DNA of 64,000 nt from UBA1067 sp050874585 (GTDB lineage: Bacteria > Verrucomicrobiota > Kiritimatiellia > RFP12 > UBA1067): the NCBI GenBank assembly GCA_050874585.1, contig JBNMKZ010000006.1, positions 11,261 to 75,260 of the forward strand. Direction: 5' to 3'. The notes beneath the pieces were generated by a model. The model saw only the letters and a program-made list of their open reading frames with translations, had not been told where the DNA came from and searched no databases. Positions 43,462 to 52,122 of this stretch are shown here, in pieces. Numbering within the stretch: position 1 is the first letter of the stretch; each line of letters begins with the position of its first letter. Made by a program: the position numbers and the translations under genes.

Positions 43462-45510
43462 ATGTCACCACGAATTAAGAGTTTGCTGGATCGCACGTTT
43501 GAAAAGGAACAGCGCGCATTTCGCCGCGATGTGGACTGGAAGCCGCTTCTTGACCGCTTTGTGGCGGAAGGAGTGGACGACGAGACACGCGCACGAGTCG
43601 GCCTTGAGGAAATGCTGAAGGCCGAGAAGCCGGCCTTTATGGAAGGGGAAAGAATCCACTTCCTGCGGACCGTCAAGCAGATACCCGACCTTCACACGGT
43701 GGCTGAGATGGAGGCCCGGAAGGCCGCCGGCACGGCTTTTGGCGAGAAGGGGGTTGTCTTCAACCTGACGGCGGATTTCGCGCCGACCATTCGCGACGGT
43801 CTCGACTGCCGCCTGGCGGAGATTGAGGCGCGTCTCGTCCGTGCGCACGCGGAGAATGATGCGGAGGGGATTTCCTTCCTCACGAACGCGGCACTTTCGG
43901 TCAAGGCCGTGCTGGATCTCGTCGACCGCTACCGGGCGGCTCTTCCGACGGGGTCGGTCGATTGGCTGATGGCCGTCCATCGGGGCGCGAAGACGTTCCC
44001 CGAGGCCCTTCAGGTGCTGCGCGTTCTCCACTATGCCCTGTGGTGCGAGGGCGAATACCATTGTGGACTCGGTCGGTTGGACCAGTACCTGTTTCCGTAT
44101 TATGCGGACGACATCGCCAACGGTCGGCTGACGGTCGAGGAGGCCCTCGAATATATTGAGGAGTTCTTCATCGCCTGCAATCGCGACAGCGACCTCTACA
44201 TTGGCGTTCAGCAGGGCGACAACGGGCAGTCCATTATGTTGGGCGGTGTGACGCGTGCGGGTGCGGAAGCCTTCAACGACCTGTCGCGCCTTTTCCTGCG
44301 GGCGTGCGGCGAACTCAAGCTGGTTGATCCGAAAATCAACCTGCGCGTCAGCAAGACGACACCGCTCGAAATCTATGAGGAGGGGACGAAGCTGACGAAG
44401 GAAGGTCTCGGCTTCCCCCAGTACGCGAACGATGACGTGGTCATTCCCGCACTCGTCCGGTGGGGGTACGAGCTGGAGGATGCGCGGGACTATTCGGTTG
44501 CCGCGTGCTGGGAGTTCCTGATTCCCGGTTGTGGACTCGACATCGACAACATTGACGCGGTCTCGTTCGTCGGCAGCCTCGATGCGGCCCTGCGTACGCC
44601 CTGTGCGACATACGAGGAGGTTGAGAAGGCCTTCTTCGCCGAAATCCAGCGTCGGGCGGATGCCCTGGTCGAGAAGTATCGCCATGTGGAGATTCTGCCG
44701 GGGCCGTTCGTCTCGGTCATTTCGACCGGTTGCATCGACCGCGCCCGCGACATTTGCCAGGGTGCGAAGTACAACAACTTCGGTATTCACGGCACGGGTA
44801 TCGCCGTGGCCGTCGATTCGCTCGCCTCCGTTCGTGAGCTCGTCTTTGAGCGCAAGCTGGTGACGCTGGCCGAACTCGTCCGCCTGATGGATACCGACTT
44901 TGCCGGTCGGCCCGACGTACTCGCGGCGGCAAAGGCCGCGCCGAAGATGGGAAATGCCGATTCGCGTGTGGATGACATTGCCAAACGCCTGCTGGCCTTC
45001 TGGGGACATGCCTTTGACGGCAAGCGCAACGATCGCGGCGGCATCTTCCGTCCGGGTACGGGGAGTGCGATGTACTACATTTGGCATGCGCGTGAAGTCC
45101 CGGCGAGTGCCGACGGACGGCTCAGGGGTGAGCCGCTTTCGGCGAACTATGCGCCGTCGCTGGACGCGTCGGTCAAGGGGCCGATTAGCGTCATCCGCAG
45201 TTTTACGGAGCCGGACCTCATGCCCGTCTGCAACGGCGGTCCGCTGACCATTGAGATTCACGACTCGGCGTTTGCCTTCCCGGACGGTGTCGAGAAAGTG
45301 GCGCATCTCGTGAAGTTCTTCGTGGATCGCGGGGGACACCAGATGCAGATCAACACGATCAACCGGGAGACCCTGCTTGATGCGCAGGCGCATCCCGAAC
45401 GCCATCGTCACCTGATTGTGCGCGTTTGGGGATGGTCGGGGTACTTCGTGGAACTCGACAAGTGCTTCCAGGACCAGATCATCAAGCGCGTGGAACTCGC
45501 CGCCTCATGA
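43462..45510 (+). CDS. Glycyl radical enzyme of unknown substrate
   Basis: 682 residues. The C-terminal loop LIVRVWGWSGYF carries the glycyl radical at Gly657, and the active-site Cys is Cys349 in SVAACWEFLIPGCG. The Cys-x-Glu pattern is that of the dehydratase/lyase class (GCVE in characterised members) rather than the Cys-Cys pair of pyruvate formate-lyase. The length is shorter than most (about 760-850), with a reduced N-terminus. Such enzymes work only without oxygen. The gene sits between a sugar importer and its activase, so it probably acts on a sugar-derived diol, polyol or deoxy-sugar product. The reaction cannot be named from sequence. Confidence 0.9.
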   Translation: MSPRIKSLLDRTFEKEQRAFRRDVDWKPLLDRFVAEGVDDETRARVGLEEMLKAEKPAFMEGERIHFLRTVKQIPDLHTVAEMEARKAAGTAFGEKGVVFNLTADFAPTIRDGLDCRLAEIEARLVRAHAENDAEGISFLTNAALSVKAVLDLVDRYRAALPTGSVDWLMAVHRGAKTFPEALQVLRVLHYALWCEGEYHCGLGRLDQYLFPYYADDIANGRLTVEEALEYIEEFFIACNRDSDLYIGVQQGDNGQSIMLGGVTRAGAEAFNDLSRLFLRACGELKLVDPKINLRVSKTTPLEIYEEGTKLTKEGLGFPQYANDDVVIPALVRWGYELEDARDYSVAACWEFLIPGCGLDIDNIDAVSFVGSLDAALRTPCATYEEVEKAFFAEIQRRADALVEKYRHVEILPGPFVSVISTGCIDRARDICQGAKYNNFGIHGTGIAVAVDSLASVRELVFERKLVTLAELVRLMDTDFAGRPDVLAAAKAAPKMGNADSRVDDIAKRLLAFWGHAFDGKRNDRGGIFRPGTGSAMYYIWHAREVPASADGRLRGEPLSANYAPSLDASVKGPISVIRSFTEPDLMPVCNGGPLTIEIHDSAFAFPDGVEKVAHLVKFFVDRGGHQMQINTINRETLLDAQAHPERHRHLIVRVWGWSGYFVELDKCFQDQIIKRVELAAS

Positions 45511-46271
45511 CGGGACGGGTCTTCGAGATTCGCGAATTTACCCTCCAGGACGGGCCGGGCATCCGCACGACCGTCTTTTTCAAGGGCTGTCCGCTGAAGT
45601 GCGCCTGGTGCCACAATCCGGAAGGGCAGTCCCACGAGATCGAGTTCATGACGCGTCCCTCGGGGGAAAAGGTCCGGTGCGGGGCGGATTGGACGGCGGA
45701 AGCCCTGGCCACCGAACTCCTGCGGAATGCGGACATCATGTCCGCCTCGGGCGGCGGCATCACCTTTTCGGGTGGCGAACCCCTGATGCAGGCCGAATTT
45801 CTCCTTTCGCTCATTGACGCGATTCGGTCGCGCCCGGAGTCGAAGGGCGTTGGGCTTGCAATTGAGACGAGCGGCTACTGCCCTCAGTCGACCTACGCGG
45901 CGGTTGTTTCGCGGCTCGATTTCGTCTATCAGGACCTGAAGCATCATTCAGTGGCGGACTTTCGGAAATGGACGGGTGGCGACCTTGGGGTCGTTTTGGA
46001 GAACATCGCCTGGCTGAAGGCGAGTGGCATCGCCTACCGCATTCGCGTACCGCTGATCCCGGGGGTAAACGATGCTCCGGCCGACCGTGCCGCCTTGGAG
46101 AATCTGATTGGCGATTCACCCGTCGAGTGGCTGCCCTATAACGCGGCGGCTGGTGCCAAGTACCCCCTCTTGGGGCGGACCTATCCTCTCGCGGCGGAAT
46201 TCCGATGCCCGTCGGATGGAATTCTGATGCCCGTCGGAAAAATTTCTGATGGGCATCAGAAAACGCTCTGA
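45507..46271 (+). CDS. Glycyl radical enzyme activase (radical SAM)
   Basis: 254 residues from ATG 45507, overlapping the enzyme's stop (ATGA). The radical SAM cluster motif is Cys28-x3-Cys32-x2-Cys35 (GCPLKCAWCHNPEGQ). GGGITFSGGEPLMQAEF near residue 87 and VRIPLIPGVND-type sequence near 180 follow. There is no ferredoxin insert with extra 4Fe-4S clusters, so it is the short PflA-like form. It abstracts hydrogen from the partner's glycine to form the radical. The last 24 residues or so are encoded by repeat array 4, so the native C-terminus seems to have been extended or replaced by array DNA. Confidence 0.92.
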   Translation: MTGRVFEIREFTLQDGPGIRTTVFFKGCPLKCAWCHNPEGQSHEIEFMTRPSGEKVRCGADWTAEALATELLRNADIMSASGGGITFSGGEPLMQAEFLLSLIDAIRSRPESKGVGLAIETSGYCPQSTYAAVVSRLDFVYQDLKHHSVADFRKWTGGDLGVVLENIAWLKASGIAYRIRVPLIPGVNDAPADRAALENLIGDSPVEWLPYNAAAGAKYPLLGRTYPLAAEFRCPSDGILMPVGKISDGHQKTL

Positions 46272-46306
46272 TGGGCATCAGAAAGGACGCCAATGCCCAT
46301 TAGACG
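46201..46306. repeat. 22-bp-period array of dyad units (array 4), partly coding
   Basis: Five 18-bp units separated by 4 bp start at 46201, 46223, 46245, 46267 and 46289: TTCCGATGCCCGTCGGAT, TTCTGATGCCCGTCGGAA, TTCTGATGGGCATCAGAA, CTCTGATGGGCATCAGAA and CGCCAATGCCCATTAGAC. They are very similar to array 1 at 2408, 44 kb away. The first three and part of the fourth lie in the activase reading frame. Confidence 0.9.
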
Positions 46307-46355
46307 GGGCGGAGTTCCCCACGGGCAGGTTGGATGCCTCTCGCGCGCATATTTT

Positions 46356-46364
46356 TGGTATAAT
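46356..46364 (+). promoter_or_regulatory. Extended -10 promoter, leaderless geometry (ACP cluster)
   Basis: TGGTATAAT after a T-run, hexamer 46359-46364, 7 nt before the ATG at 46372. Confidence 0.75.
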
Positions 46365-46371
46365 ACGGCCC

Positions 46372-46650
46372 ATGAAACGAAGTGAATTGGAGGAGGAGAT
46401 TCGGCAGGTCATTCTGTCTTCCGTAGAGGTTGACGGACTGACTGCGGCGGATCTGGCGGCCGATCAACCGCTCTTTGGGGACGGGATCGGCTTGGATAGC
46501 ATTGATGCACTGGAAATCGGCGCCGCGCTCCGTAAGAAGTATCAGGTCAAGTTTAAGGCGAATTCCAGCGAGAATCGCGTCCATTTCCGGACGATTGCCT
46601 CGTTGGCGGACTTTATCGCCGCGAATGCCGGGATTACCATTGAGGACTGA
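46372..46650 (+). CDS. Acyl carrier protein (ApeE-like)
   Basis: 92 residues. Four-helix acyl carrier protein with the phosphopantetheine attachment site Ser43 in GIGLDSIDALEIG. It carries growing acyl chains as thioesters. The ATG at 46372 is 7 nt after the -10 hexamer. It is the first of two tandem ACP genes, the arrangement found in aryl polyene (APE) and related clusters, where two ACPs precede a small membrane protein and an AMP-ligase. The next ACP begins 2 nt after its stop. Confidence 0.9.
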   Translation: MKRSELEEEIRQVILSSVEVDGLTAADLAADQPLFGDGIGLDSIDALEIGAALRKKYQVKFKANSSENRVHFRTIASLADFIAANAGITIED

Positions 46651-46652
46651 AA

Positions 46653-46910
46653 ATGAAGACAAAAGAAGAGATTTTGGAAGCGATTAAGGGCGTTTTGGTC
46701 AGCGAATTCGAGTGCGACCCCGCATCGCTCGTGCCCGAGGCGCGGCTTTATGAGGATCTTGACCTCGACAGCATCGACGCGGTCGACCTGATCGTCAGGC
46801 TTCAGAACCAGACGAAGCTGAAGGTCAAGGCCGAGGACTTCAAGTCGATTCGCACGTTGGGCGACGTCGCCGGGGTAATCGAGAAACTGATGATTGAGCA
46901 GGGGAAGTGA
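46653..46910 (+). CDS. Acyl carrier protein (ApeF-like)
   Basis: 85 residues with phosphopantetheine site Ser40 in DLDLDSIDAVDLIV, helix II DLIVRLQNQTKLKV and a C-terminal helix. It is only distantly similar to the upstream ACP, suggesting separate partners, for example starter versus extender loading. The stop overlaps the ATG of the following membrane protein gene (TGATG). Confidence 0.9.
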   Translation: MKTKEEILEAIKGVLVSEFECDPASLVPEARLYEDLDLDSIDAVDLIVRLQNQTKLKVKAEDFKSIRTLGDVAGVIEKLMIEQGK

Positions 46911-47287
46911 TGAAGCGAGTCCTGCCGGCTCTTCTGGTCGTCTGGGCGCTTTACTTCCTGAAGGCAAGGGTCTGGTTTCGCCTTTATCCGGCGGTCATGG
47001 TTGCCCTTGCCCTCGTTCTTTTTTCCGTTTCGCTCTTTCGCACGCCGTTTGTGGAGGTTTTTGCCCGCAAGATGGGGGAGAAACTGGACGCGAGGGGCGT
47101 CTTGTATTGCCGAAAGGTGACGCGGGTGTGGGTCGCCTTCCTCTCCGTTCACCTGGTTGTGACGGTCGCCACTGTTTTCCTCTCGCGTGAGATTTGGGTG
47201 TTTTACAACGGTTTTCTCTCCTATGTCCTGATGGGGTCGCTTCTACTCGGCGAGCGGCTGTATCGGCGAAAGGTTCATCGTGTCTGA
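46910..47287 (+). CDS. Small integral membrane protein (COG4648/ApeG-like)
   Basis: 125 residues from ATG 46910 (a GTG at 46907 is possible). Four hydrophobic segments: VLPALLVVWALYFL, LYPAVMVALALVLFSVSLF, VAFLSVHLVVTVATVFL and YNGFLSYVLMGSLLLG. It has the size and topology of the COG4648 proteins encoded between the ACPs and the AMP-ligase in aryl polyene clusters. Their biochemical role is not known. The following gene starts inside its last 8 nt. Confidence 0.75.
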   Translation: MKRVLPALLVVWALYFLKARVWFRLYPAVMVALALVLFSVSLFRTPFVEVFARKMGEKLDARGVLYCRKVTRVWVAFLSVHLVVTVATVFLSREIWVFYNGFLSYVLMGSLLLGERLYRRKVHRV

Positions 47288-48596
47288 TGTCATATTCAAA
47301 ACGTCCGGCTCCACGGGGGCGGCGAAGGAAATCGTCCGTAGCGAGGAGTCGCTCCTGTCGGATGCAAGGTCGCTCGTCAAGGCGTTTCCGGATGTCTGGG
47401 CGGGGGCTCCTGAGGTCGTCTCGTCGGTCCCGACCAATCATATGTACGGGGCGCTTTGGCGCGTCCGCGCCCCATCTGTTGCGGGGTGTCGGGTCAATCC
47501 TGCCGTGCTGCTGTCGGTCGAGGAACTGATGGAAGCCTGCCGTGGGGCGGCGCGGGCCGTTTTCGTGACGACACCCTCCTTTCTTGAAAAGGCGTTGCTT
47601 CATCCAGATTTTGCACATTTAAGGGGACGGCTGACGGCCATTGTCACGGCTGGCAGTGAACTCCGCGAGGGGACGGCCTTGGCCGTTGCCGATGTGGTTG
47701 GGGTGTGCCCGCTGGAGATTTTCGGGAGCACCGAGACGGGAACCGTGGCCTGGCGGCGGCGGACGGAAGGGGACGAGTGGACGCTCGTCGAAGGCGTGTC
47801 GGCACGATTGGCGGACGGGGGCGGACTTGAGGTTGATTCGCCGTTCGCGATGAGCCGCCCGTACGTGATGTCCGATGGTGTGGAATTTACGGCGGCCAAC
47901 CGCTTTCGCCTGCGGGGTCGGCTCGATCGGCGCGTCAAGATTCTGGAGGAGTTCGTCTCGCTCCCGGCGGTTGAGGCGGCGTTGGAGGCGTTGCCGCTCG
48001 TGGCGCAGGCGCGTGTCGAGGCCTATGGCGCGGATGTTCCTCGGTTAGGGGCTGTCCTCGTCCTGACGGAACGGGGCGTGAACATCCTCAGGCGGTCGAC
48101 CTACGCCGAGTTGAGCGGCCAAATCCGCCGCGACTTGTTTGCAACCTTGCCGGGGATTGCCGTTCCTCGGCGCTTCCGTTTTGTGCGCGAATTGCCCGTC
48201 AATGAGCGCGGCAAGACGGCGGCGGGGGATGTTCGGGCGATCCTTTCGGCGAATTGGCAGGAGCCGGTCGTCTTCGACTGGACGCTTGCGCCGGGCGAAC
48301 TTTCGACCAACCTCGTCTTTCCGCCCGATTCCGAGTGCTTTCGCGGACATTTCCCCAGCTTTCCGATTCTGCCGGGGGTGGCGCAGCTCTTCTACGTCTG
48401 CCATTTTGCGCGGCAGGTCTTCCCCGACTTCCCCACGACGCAGACCTATCGGCGGCTGAAGTTCCAGAAGGTCGTCTTTCCGGCGGATGTCATCCGCCTG
48501 ACCGTGGCGCGGCGTTCGGAAGGGGGCTTTTCCTTCGCTCTCGTGGGGGAACATGGCCCATGCGCCTCGGGACTGATTGAGGAGACGTGCCGATGA
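47280..48596 (+). CDS. AMP-ligase fused to ApeI-like hotdog dehydratase
   Basis: 438 residues from GTG 47280. Residues 1-325 are an adenylate-forming enzyme: FKTSGSTGAAKEI (ATP loop), IFGSTETGTVAWR, RGRLDRRVKILEE and the late Lys in ERGKTAAGDV. Its N-terminal part is short, as in APE acyl-CoA/ACP ligases. Residues about 335-438 are a hotdog domain with FRGHFPSFPILPGVAQLF, the FabA/FabZ/ApeI dehydratase signature. The two are separate genes (ApeH, ApeI) in the well-known E. coli cluster. Proposed roles are activation of an aromatic or acyl starter and dehydration of the hydroxyacyl intermediate. Its stop overlaps the next ATG. Confidence 0.87.
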   Translation: MSDVIFKTSGSTGAAKEIVRSEESLLSDARSLVKAFPDVWAGAPEVVSSVPTNHMYGALWRVRAPSVAGCRVNPAVLLSVEELMEACRGAARAVFVTTPSFLEKALLHPDFAHLRGRLTAIVTAGSELREGTALAVADVVGVCPLEIFGSTETGTVAWRRRTEGDEWTLVEGVSARLADGGGLEVDSPFAMSRPYVMSDGVEFTAANRFRLRGRLDRRVKILEEFVSLPAVEAALEALPLVAQARVEAYGADVPRLGAVLVLTERGVNILRRSTYAELSGQIRRDLFATLPGIAVPRRFRFVRELPVNERGKTAAGDVRAILSANWQEPVVFDWTLAPGELSTNLVFPPDSECFRGHFPSFPILPGVAQLFYVCHFARQVFPDFPTTQTYRRLKFQKVVFPADVIRLTVARRSEGGFSFALVGEHGPCASGLIEETCR

Positions 48597-49192
48597 AGCG
48601 GTTCTTGTTTCTTCTGTCCGTTGTTGGGCTGTCCGTCGCCTCCGCTTGTGCGGAGGCATTGCCCGTACGCTGTGTGGAGGCCTTTCGTCGGGCATTAGAC
48701 GCGGATGCCGCGTGGACGCTTGAGCGCCGCTTGGCGGGGTCCGAGCGGACGCTTGTCTCAACGGGACTTGTCTCCTGTGCCGCCGGGCGCGGCATCGTCT
48801 GGGATGTGCGCGCACCATTTCCCTCCGTCGTGCACATGACGACGAACGCCATGGTTTTTGTGGATGAGGACGGACGGCGCGAGAAGACGCTGGACGACTT
48901 GCCGCACTATGCCGAAATCCGCGCCCTGACGGATGCATTCGTCGCCGGGGACGAGAAGGCCTTCGACGGGGTGTTTGAACTGGAGGCGGAAGCACAGGCA
49001 TCTGACGGATGGCGGATTCGTCTGGTGCCGGAGGTTCGAGCCATGCGTCGGCTTTTCGCCAGCATCGAGCTCGCGGGGGCCGAGACGCTGACCAACGTTG
49101 TCCTGAAATCGGGGGACGGCGGAACATCGACCATCCGCTTTCGTGAGCTGTCGCGGGGTGGGCATCTCCTCTGGAAGGATTCCGTGCCGTGA
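48593..49192 (+). CDS. LolA-like periplasmic carrier protein
   Basis: 199 residues with a signal peptide (MKRFLFLLSVVGLSVASACAEA). The mature part (VRCVEAFRRALDADAAWTLERR, GRGIVWDVRAPFPSVVHMTT, DDLPHYAEIRALTDAFVAGD) follows the half-barrel LolA pattern seen in the outer-membrane lipoprotein carrier-like protein of APE clusters. It probably ferries the lipid product from the exporter (next gene) across the periplasm. Coupled on both sides: ATGA with the previous gene and GTGA with the exporter. Confidence 0.78.
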   Translation: MKRFLFLLSVVGLSVASACAEALPVRCVEAFRRALDADAAWTLERRLAGSERTLVSTGLVSCAAGRGIVWDVRAPFPSVVHMTTNAMVFVDEDGRREKTLDDLPHYAEIRALTDAFVAGDEKAFDGVFELEAEAQASDGWRIRLVPEVRAMRRLFASIELAGAETLTNVVLKSGDGGTSTIRFRELSRGGHLLWKDSVP

Positions 49193-52122
49193 ACCGTGGT
49201 CGTGGTCGGCTGTTGGCGCGGTTTCTGATACCGGCTATTCTGGGCGGGGTGCTGGCCGTCGTCCAGTGGATGCGGCCCCTTGAAATTAAGACGTCTCTCT
49301 ACGATTTGGTGGGGGATGCGGGACGGCTGATTCCCGAGGCCGTGCGCACCCAGTCGTCCGACCTCGTCCCCATCGTCGTCTCGTCCACGAACGCTGAACA
49401 CGCCGTTCGTGCGGCGGAGACGCTCTTTCGTCAGTTGCCGACCAACGACTGCGCGGAGATTCGCTTCCGTGTCGATGGCGCGGGGCTTGGTGATGTGCTC
49501 GACTTCTATCGGGCGGCGCGTGCCGGGCTTGTTTCCGAATCCGTTCGGGCGGACTTGGCGACCCTGGTCGGACGGGAACGGATTGCCAAGTCGGCGGCGC
49601 GGCGCTTTTATTCATCCCCCGTGCCGCCGCTCTTCCCGCCGGAGGAGGATCCGTTTGGCCTCTTGGACGGCTTCGTGACCTCGCGTCCCGCGAGCGTCTC
49701 CGGCTGGATGCCGCGTGGCGGCATTCTGCAGGCCCAGCGGGACGGTTGGACGCATGTGCTGATTGTCCTGCGTCTCAAGCCCGAGTTGGTGGGAGATGCG
49801 GACGCGCTCATTGCGTTCAAGGGGCGGTTGGACGCGGCCCTTGCCGCCGTCATGGATGTCGATGTGCGGCTTGCGCCGTGCGGCGTGCCGATCCACACGG
49901 CCCTGACGGCGGCGCGCTGCAAGTCCGAAATCGGCTGGCTGACGGTCTTCTCGTTCGTCTTCATCTGCATTCTGGCGGTCTTCGTCTTCCGTTCGGTTCG
50001 CTGGATACCGCTCCTCGCCCTGTCGCTCGGCGTTGCCGCGCTGGCGGGCGGTGTTGCGCTGGTGATTTGCTTCCGTTCCGTTCACCTGATGACCATCGTC
50101 TTCGGGACGACCTTGCTCGGTCTCGTCATCGACTACTCGTTCCACTGGCTTCTTCAGGGCCGGGGGAGAAAGGCCACCGTCCTGCGCAGTTTGGCCATTT
50201 CGTTTGTGACGACGGAAGTCAGCCTGATTCCGCTGATGATTGCGACCTTGCCCGTCTTGCGCCAGTCGGCCGTCTTCCTCGGGGTCGGTCTTCTTGGGGC
50301 GTTTGCTTTCGTCCTTTGCGCCTATCCGTCGCCGCCGGCGGGGTCGCCGGAAGGGGAGACACCGTCACGGCTCGGCGGGTTTGTGGGTCTTCGCATTCTT
50401 CTGCTGGTCTTGGCCGCCTGTGCGGGATGGGGACTTTTCCACGTGCGTTTTGGGACGGAGCCAACCGCCCTCTACAACCCTGCGCCACGACTGGCCGAGG
50501 CGGAACGGCTGCTCGCCGAGTTGAGCGGCGCGGCGGATTCGTCACGGGGCATTCTCGTCATTGAGGGTTCGGACAGCTTGGATGAACTGCTGGCACGCGA
50601 GGAATCGTTGGGTTTGCCAGTGGAGGTGCCGCACCTCTCGCGCCTGATGCCGTCCCTCGCGCGGCGGAAGGACGCGGCCGATCTCGTCGCCCGTCTCTAC
50701 GCGGAATGCGGTCCGCGGCAGAAATCATTGCTGGGCTTTTCGGAACTGCCGCCGCCCACCGAACCGCAGCCTTGGCAGTGGGAACGCCTGCCGACGGCCT
50801 TCAGTCCGTTCTTCCATGGGCATTCGCTTGTCGTGCCCTCCGTGCCGCGACCTTCGGTCGACTTGCCGACGGGGGTTTCGTTCTGGCAGCCGCGGCAGAT
50901 GATTGGCGACATCCTTTCCGCCTGGTCGGAGGAGACGTGCCGGCGGCTGGGCGTGGCGCTCGTCCTGATGCTGCTCATTCTCCTGTGCGTCTTCCGCCTG
51001 CGGGCGGTGGTCATCATGACTCCCTCGGCCTTCGCCATGGCCGTCGTCGCCGGGTTGCTGGGCCTTCTCGGGGAACGCGTGAATCTCTTTCACCTGCTCG
51101 CGGGGTTCCTGCTTGCGGGCATGAGCATCGATTACACCGTCTTCCTGCATTCGGGTCGTGGGTCGGTGCGTCCAACGCTGTGCTCGCTTCTGACGAGTCT
51201 CGCGGGTTTCGGAGCCCTCGCCTTCGTTTCGTTCCCGATTGTGCGGGCATTCGGCCTGACGCTTGGCGTGGGGCTGCCGGTCGCCTTCCTCGCGGCACTT
51301 GCCCTGCGGCCACGAGAAAGGAACCGCACGGAGCACGGGGCCTCGCCGCTGGGGCTTGAGATTCTTTGGCTGTTCTATCGTCTGCTGGGGCTTCGCGTCC
51401 TTCACTTCCTTTCGGGATTGGTTGGAGTCGTCGTGTGGACCTGCTCGCCTGCCGTTCGCCGCGCATCAGGATCCGTGCGCAAGGTCGTCAACTTTACCGT
51501 TTCGCTGTCCGACAAGCTGGTCGTCATGGCCGAGGGGCGGCATCTGCCGCAGGTCGAGACGGATGGCTCGGCGGATGCGCGGGATTTTCTGTCGGACATC
51601 GCGGCCCGGCGCGGCGTTTTTGTCCTCTGTTCCCATTGTGGAACGATTGAGGTCTTGGCCGCGCTCGGTTCGTGCGAGGTGACGTTCCACGCCTGGATGG
51701 AATTCACGCGGACGGGAGTCTTCAACCGATTCTACCTGCGCCACGCCAGGCGGCGCAAGGTCGTCATCCATCCCATTTCCGAATTCGGCCCAGAGACCGT
51801 CTTTGAGGCGGGCGACGCCCTCGATGCGGGTGACTGCCTTGTGATGGCGGGCGATCGCGGCTTCGGGCGGATGAGGACGGTCGAACTTAACGATGGTCGC
51901 TCGATGGTTCTGCCCGAAGGCGTCTACCGCTTTGCCCATGCGCTGGAACATCCCGTTTATTTTGTGGCGTGCCTTGCTTGTGGCAGGGGACGGTACCGTG
52001 CGATTATCCGCCATTTGCCGACGGACGTGAAGTCCATGGCTGAAGCTTATGCGGTGCAGTTGGCGGAACTTGTCGCGGAATGGCCGGACCAGTGGTATCG
52101 GTGGAAGGAAAGCGAATCATGA
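49189..52122 (+). CDS. MMPL/RND-type exporter fused to LpxL-like acyltransferase
   Basis: 977 residues from GTG 49189. Residues 1-730 are an MMPL-type lipid exporter: an N-terminal membrane segment, a periplasmic loop, then two groups of about five membrane segments (from CKSEIGWLTVFSFVFICILAVF, near residue 243, and from RRLGVALVLMLLILLCVFRL, near 585). Residues about 740-977 are an LpxL/HtrB-type lysophospholipid acyltransferase with catalytic His-x4-Glu in SHCGTIE near residue 815 and AGDRGFGR near 888. In classical APE clusters these are separate proteins. The fusion suggests that acylation and export are physically joined. The KS gene start overlaps its stop (ATGA). Confidence 0.87.
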   Translation: MNRGRGRLLARFLIPAILGGVLAVVQWMRPLEIKTSLYDLVGDAGRLIPEAVRTQSSDLVPIVVSSTNAEHAVRAAETLFRQLPTNDCAEIRFRVDGAGLGDVLDFYRAARAGLVSESVRADLATLVGRERIAKSAARRFYSSPVPPLFPPEEDPFGLLDGFVTSRPASVSGWMPRGGILQAQRDGWTHVLIVLRLKPELVGDADALIAFKGRLDAALAAVMDVDVRLAPCGVPIHTALTAARCKSEIGWLTVFSFVFICILAVFVFRSVRWIPLLALSLGVAALAGGVALVICFRSVHLMTIVFGTTLLGLVIDYSFHWLLQGRGRKATVLRSLAISFVTTEVSLIPLMIATLPVLRQSAVFLGVGLLGAFAFVLCAYPSPPAGSPEGETPSRLGGFVGLRILLLVLAACAGWGLFHVRFGTEPTALYNPAPRLAEAERLLAELSGAADSSRGILVIEGSDSLDELLAREESLGLPVEVPHLSRLMPSLARRKDAADLVARLYAECGPRQKSLLGFSELPPPTEPQPWQWERLPTAFSPFFHGHSLVVPSVPRPSVDLPTGVSFWQPRQMIGDILSAWSEETCRRLGVALVLMLLILLCVFRLRAVVIMTPSAFAMAVVAGLLGLLGERVNLFHLLAGFLLAGMSIDYTVFLHSGRGSVRPTLCSLLTSLAGFGALAFVSFPIVRAFGLTLGVGLPVAFLAALALRPRERNRTEHGASPLGLEILWLFYRLLGLRVLHFLSGLVGVVVWTCSPAVRRASGSVRKVVNFTVSLSDKLVVMAEGRHLPQVETDGSADARDFLSDIAARRGVFVLCSHCGTIEVLAALGSCEVTFHAWMEFTRTGVFNRFYLRHARRRKVVIHPISEFGPETVFEAGDALDAGDCLVMAGDRGFGRMRTVELNDGRSMVLPEGVYRFAHALEHPVYFVACLACGRGRYRAIIRHLPTDVKSMAEAYAVQLAELVAEWPDQWYRWKESES

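Noticed and set aside
43462..45510. Pyruvate formate-lyase (pflB)
   Set aside because: The active site has a Cys-Trp-Glu pattern, not the adjacent Cys-Cys pair needed for PFL, and the operon context is glycan use.
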